A stretch of 64,000 nt of DNA from Longispora fulva (GTDB lineage Bacteria > Actinomycetota > Actinomycetes > Mycobacteriales > Micromonosporaceae): contig NZ_JADOUF010000001.1 of assembly GCF_015751905.1 (NCBI RefSeq), positions 1,922,001 to 1,986,000 of the forward strand. Reading direction: 5' to 3'. Both the position numbers and the translations under genes were made by a program. Positions 62,483 through 64,000 of the stretch are shown one piece after another (positions within the stretch are counted from its first letter, which is position 1; the number at the start of each line of letters is the position of its first letter). The notes below the pieces were generated by a model. It searched no databases and was not told the DNA's origin. It saw only the letters and a program-made list of their open reading frames with translations.

Positions 62483-63202
62483 ATGGTGAACAAGGGAGTT
62501 CCGTCGCGCGACGCTGCCGCGATTCCGCTGTGGGACGGGGCGTACGACGCGACCCGGCTCGGCGGCCAGGCCAACCTGTGGGGCGACCCGCCGGTCCCGC
62601 ACGCCGAGAAGGCCGCCCGGCTGTTCGCCCGCCACGGCGCCTCCGTCGTGCTCGACCTGCCCTGCGGCGACGGCCGCAACCTGCCGCCCCTGGCCGCCGG
62701 AGCCCCGGTCCTGCTGGCCGGCGACACCTCGGCGAACGCGATGGCCATCGCCGAACGGGTCGCCGCCGGGGCCGGCGTCCGCGACCGGGTGGTGTTCGTG
62801 CGCACCGACGCCTTCGACACCGGGCTGCTGCCCGACTCCGTGGACGGGATCTTCTCCTGGGACCTGCTCGGACACCTCACCGACCCCGGCGCCGCCCTGC
62901 GCGAGTTCCACCGGGTGCTGCGCCCCGGCGGCGCCATTGTCGCGAACATGTGGACCATGAACGACTGCCAGGTGAGTGACCCGAACATTCGCGAGGTGGC
63001 ACCCAAGGAGTACATCGACCATTTCGATTTCTACTGCCGGTTCTACGACCGTTCCGACCTCGACGAGCTGCTCGAATCCGTCGGCATGATCACCGAATCC
63101 GTCGAGACGGCGAGTTGGTGGGAGCCACCGCACGCCGGCTATCGGGAATACGAACACGAGCACGAGAGTCTGATCTTCACGATCCGGAAAGCCGTCGCCT
63201 GA
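62483..63202 (+). CDS. SAM-dependent methyltransferase
   Basis: The 239-residue protein has motif I VVLDLPCGDGRNLPPLA, the acidic GDTSANAMAIAERV, DGIFSWDLLGHLTD and FHRVLRPGGAIVANMW, a class I methyltransferase. GGAGG lies just before ATG 62483; GTG 62486 has better spacing and is an alternative. The C-terminal block (SWWEPPHAGYREYEHEHES) is acid-rich. Divergent from the hydrazine operon and followed by the kinase gene, so it likely methylates a cluster intermediate. Confidence 0.87.
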   Translation: MVNKGVPSRDAAAIPLWDGAYDATRLGGQANLWGDPPVPHAEKAARLFARHGASVVLDLPCGDGRNLPPLAAGAPVLLAGDTSANAMAIAERVAAGAGVRDRVVFVRTDAFDTGLLPDSVDGIFSWDLLGHLTDPGAALREFHRVLRPGGAIVANMWTMNDCQVSDPNIREVAPKEYIDHFDFYCRFYDRSDLDELLESVGMITESVETASWWEPPHAGYREYEHEHESLIFTIRKAVA

Positions 63203-63240
63203 GAATTCACCGGAAGCGTTTCCCGGAAGAAGGGTTCTCA

Positions 63241-64000
63241 TGACGCAACGCGCTCTCCACGAGCTTCGTTCGACAAAGGTGTCAGCGGAATTCGGGATCG
63301 GTAAGGGTTACGCGCCCGCGCATCACGGGGAACTACTCCAGGGCATGTTCCGCGACGCTTCCGGCGGACTCCGGCGCGCGCTCGTCACCCTGCCGCAGAC
63401 CACCCGCGGCACCCGGGCGGTGTTCCGGCCAAGCCAGAACCACTGGGGGGTGGTCGGCTCCCCCGGGCTGACCAAGGTGCGCCGGGCCGCGGTCCTCGCG
63501 CTGCGCGAGTTCGCCGGTCGACCGGGCGCCGCCAAGGGCGGGCACATCGAGATCGTCAGCGACGTACCCGTCGGCATCGGCATGGGCTCCTCCACCAGCG
63601 ACGTCACGGCGGCCATCCGGGCCGTCGCCGACTACCACGGGGTCACCCTGTCCCGGGAGGAGCTGGGCCGGCTCGCCGTGCTCGCCGAGTGCGCCTCGGA
63701 CCCCGTCATGATCGACGACCGGGTGGTGCTGTTCGCGCACCGCGACGGCGTCGTGCTCGAGACCCTCGGGCACCGGCTGCCGCCGCTGCTCGTGGTCGGC
63801 TGCGACACCCGGCCCGGGGACAGTGTGGACACCGACCGGTTCCCGCCCGCCGAGTACGGCGACCGCGAGATCGGCTTCTTCGGGGTACTGCTCGCGGCAC
63901 TGCGCCGCGCCCTGGCCACCGAGGACGTGGCTCTGCTCGGCCGGGTCGCCACCGCCAGCGCGCGGATCAACCAGCGGTTCCTCCCCAAGGACAACCTGGA
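63241..64000 (+). CDS. GHMP kinase, PduX/threonine-kinase-like (3' truncated by window)
   Basis: Only 253 codons are visible before the right edge. The protein shows the PduX-like GxxPAHHGELLQG start (GYAPAHHGELLQGMF) and the phosphate loop PVGIGMGSSTSDVTAAIRA near residue 105, typical of GHMP kinases acting on amino acids such as L-threonine. ATG 63241 is 38 bases after the methyltransferase. In this cluster it may phosphorylate a hydroxyl-bearing amino acid to activate or mask it. The missing 3' end prevents a full check. Confidence 0.85.

Overview
The window is a GC-rich (clearly above 70%) bacterial chromosome segment. Dense short-gap operons, many GTG and a few TTG starts, an AfsR-type regulator, an ECF sigma factor of the YCII-linked type and several biosynthetic loci all point to a filamentous actinomycete (Streptomyces or Micromonosporaceae type). 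I cannot fix the genus from sequence alone. No transposase, tRNA, rRNA or CRISPR array was seen.

Region 1 (1-6.6 kb): the 3' end of a GntR regulator coupled to 5-oxoprolinase subunits pxpB and pxpC, a small orphan gene, a GNAT gene broken by a frameshift, a small secreted protein and a 954-residue AfsR/SARP-type regulator. Region 2 (6.7-9.9 kb): a compact minus-strand RiPP-like operon. It has a 33-residue precursor with four cysteines (found by reading the sequence directly), an E1/ThiF-type enzyme with a possible N-terminal leader-binding domain, an M50 metalloprotease with HEVWH and a DUF3105 protein. A strong hairpin separates precursor from enzymes. Region 3 (10.5-16.4 kb): a lanthipeptide locus with a methyltransferase, a fused ABC exporter, a class IV-like synthetase with a CCG zinc motif and a 54-residue precursor whose cysteines all precede its core Ser/Thr residues.

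Region 4 (16.5-44.7 kb) is mostly housekeeping and accessory genes: DUF2252, a HEAT-repeat protein, a reductase/YCII/ECF42 set, an EF-hand protein, secreted and membrane proteins, a GGDEF-EAL protein, M3 and DUF885 peptidases, PhnA, a rifampicin monooxygenase (rox) behind a candidate peptide attenuator, a GlxA-type regulator and several single-gene enzymes.

Region 5 (44.7-52.1 kb) is an eight-gene minus-strand operon of the Ebo (metabolite traffic) type, headed by an inositol-phosphate-synthase-like gene and a UbiA prenyltransferase and followed by EboA, EboB, EboE and EboF homologues and a NUDIX hydrolase. No EboD (dehydroquinate-synthase-like) gene is present. A tiny secreted protein resembling a stump of the ScyD/ScyE family lies next to it.

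Region 6 (52.6 kb to the right edge) is a biosynthetic cluster built on a nitrogen-nitrogen bond-forming cassette: lysine N6-hydroxylase, DAO-type flavoenzyme, MetRS-like enzyme and cupin. The MetRS-like and cupin parts, fused in the characterised hydrazine synthetases I know of, are separate genes here. Two classical ATP-grasp ligases and a small protein of unknown function are in the same operon; a third ATP-grasp-like gene and an MFS exporter lie on one side and a methyltransferase and a GHMP kinase (cut by the window edge) on the other. The inferred product is a hydrazino-amino-acid-containing peptide or amide, not recognised as a known compound.
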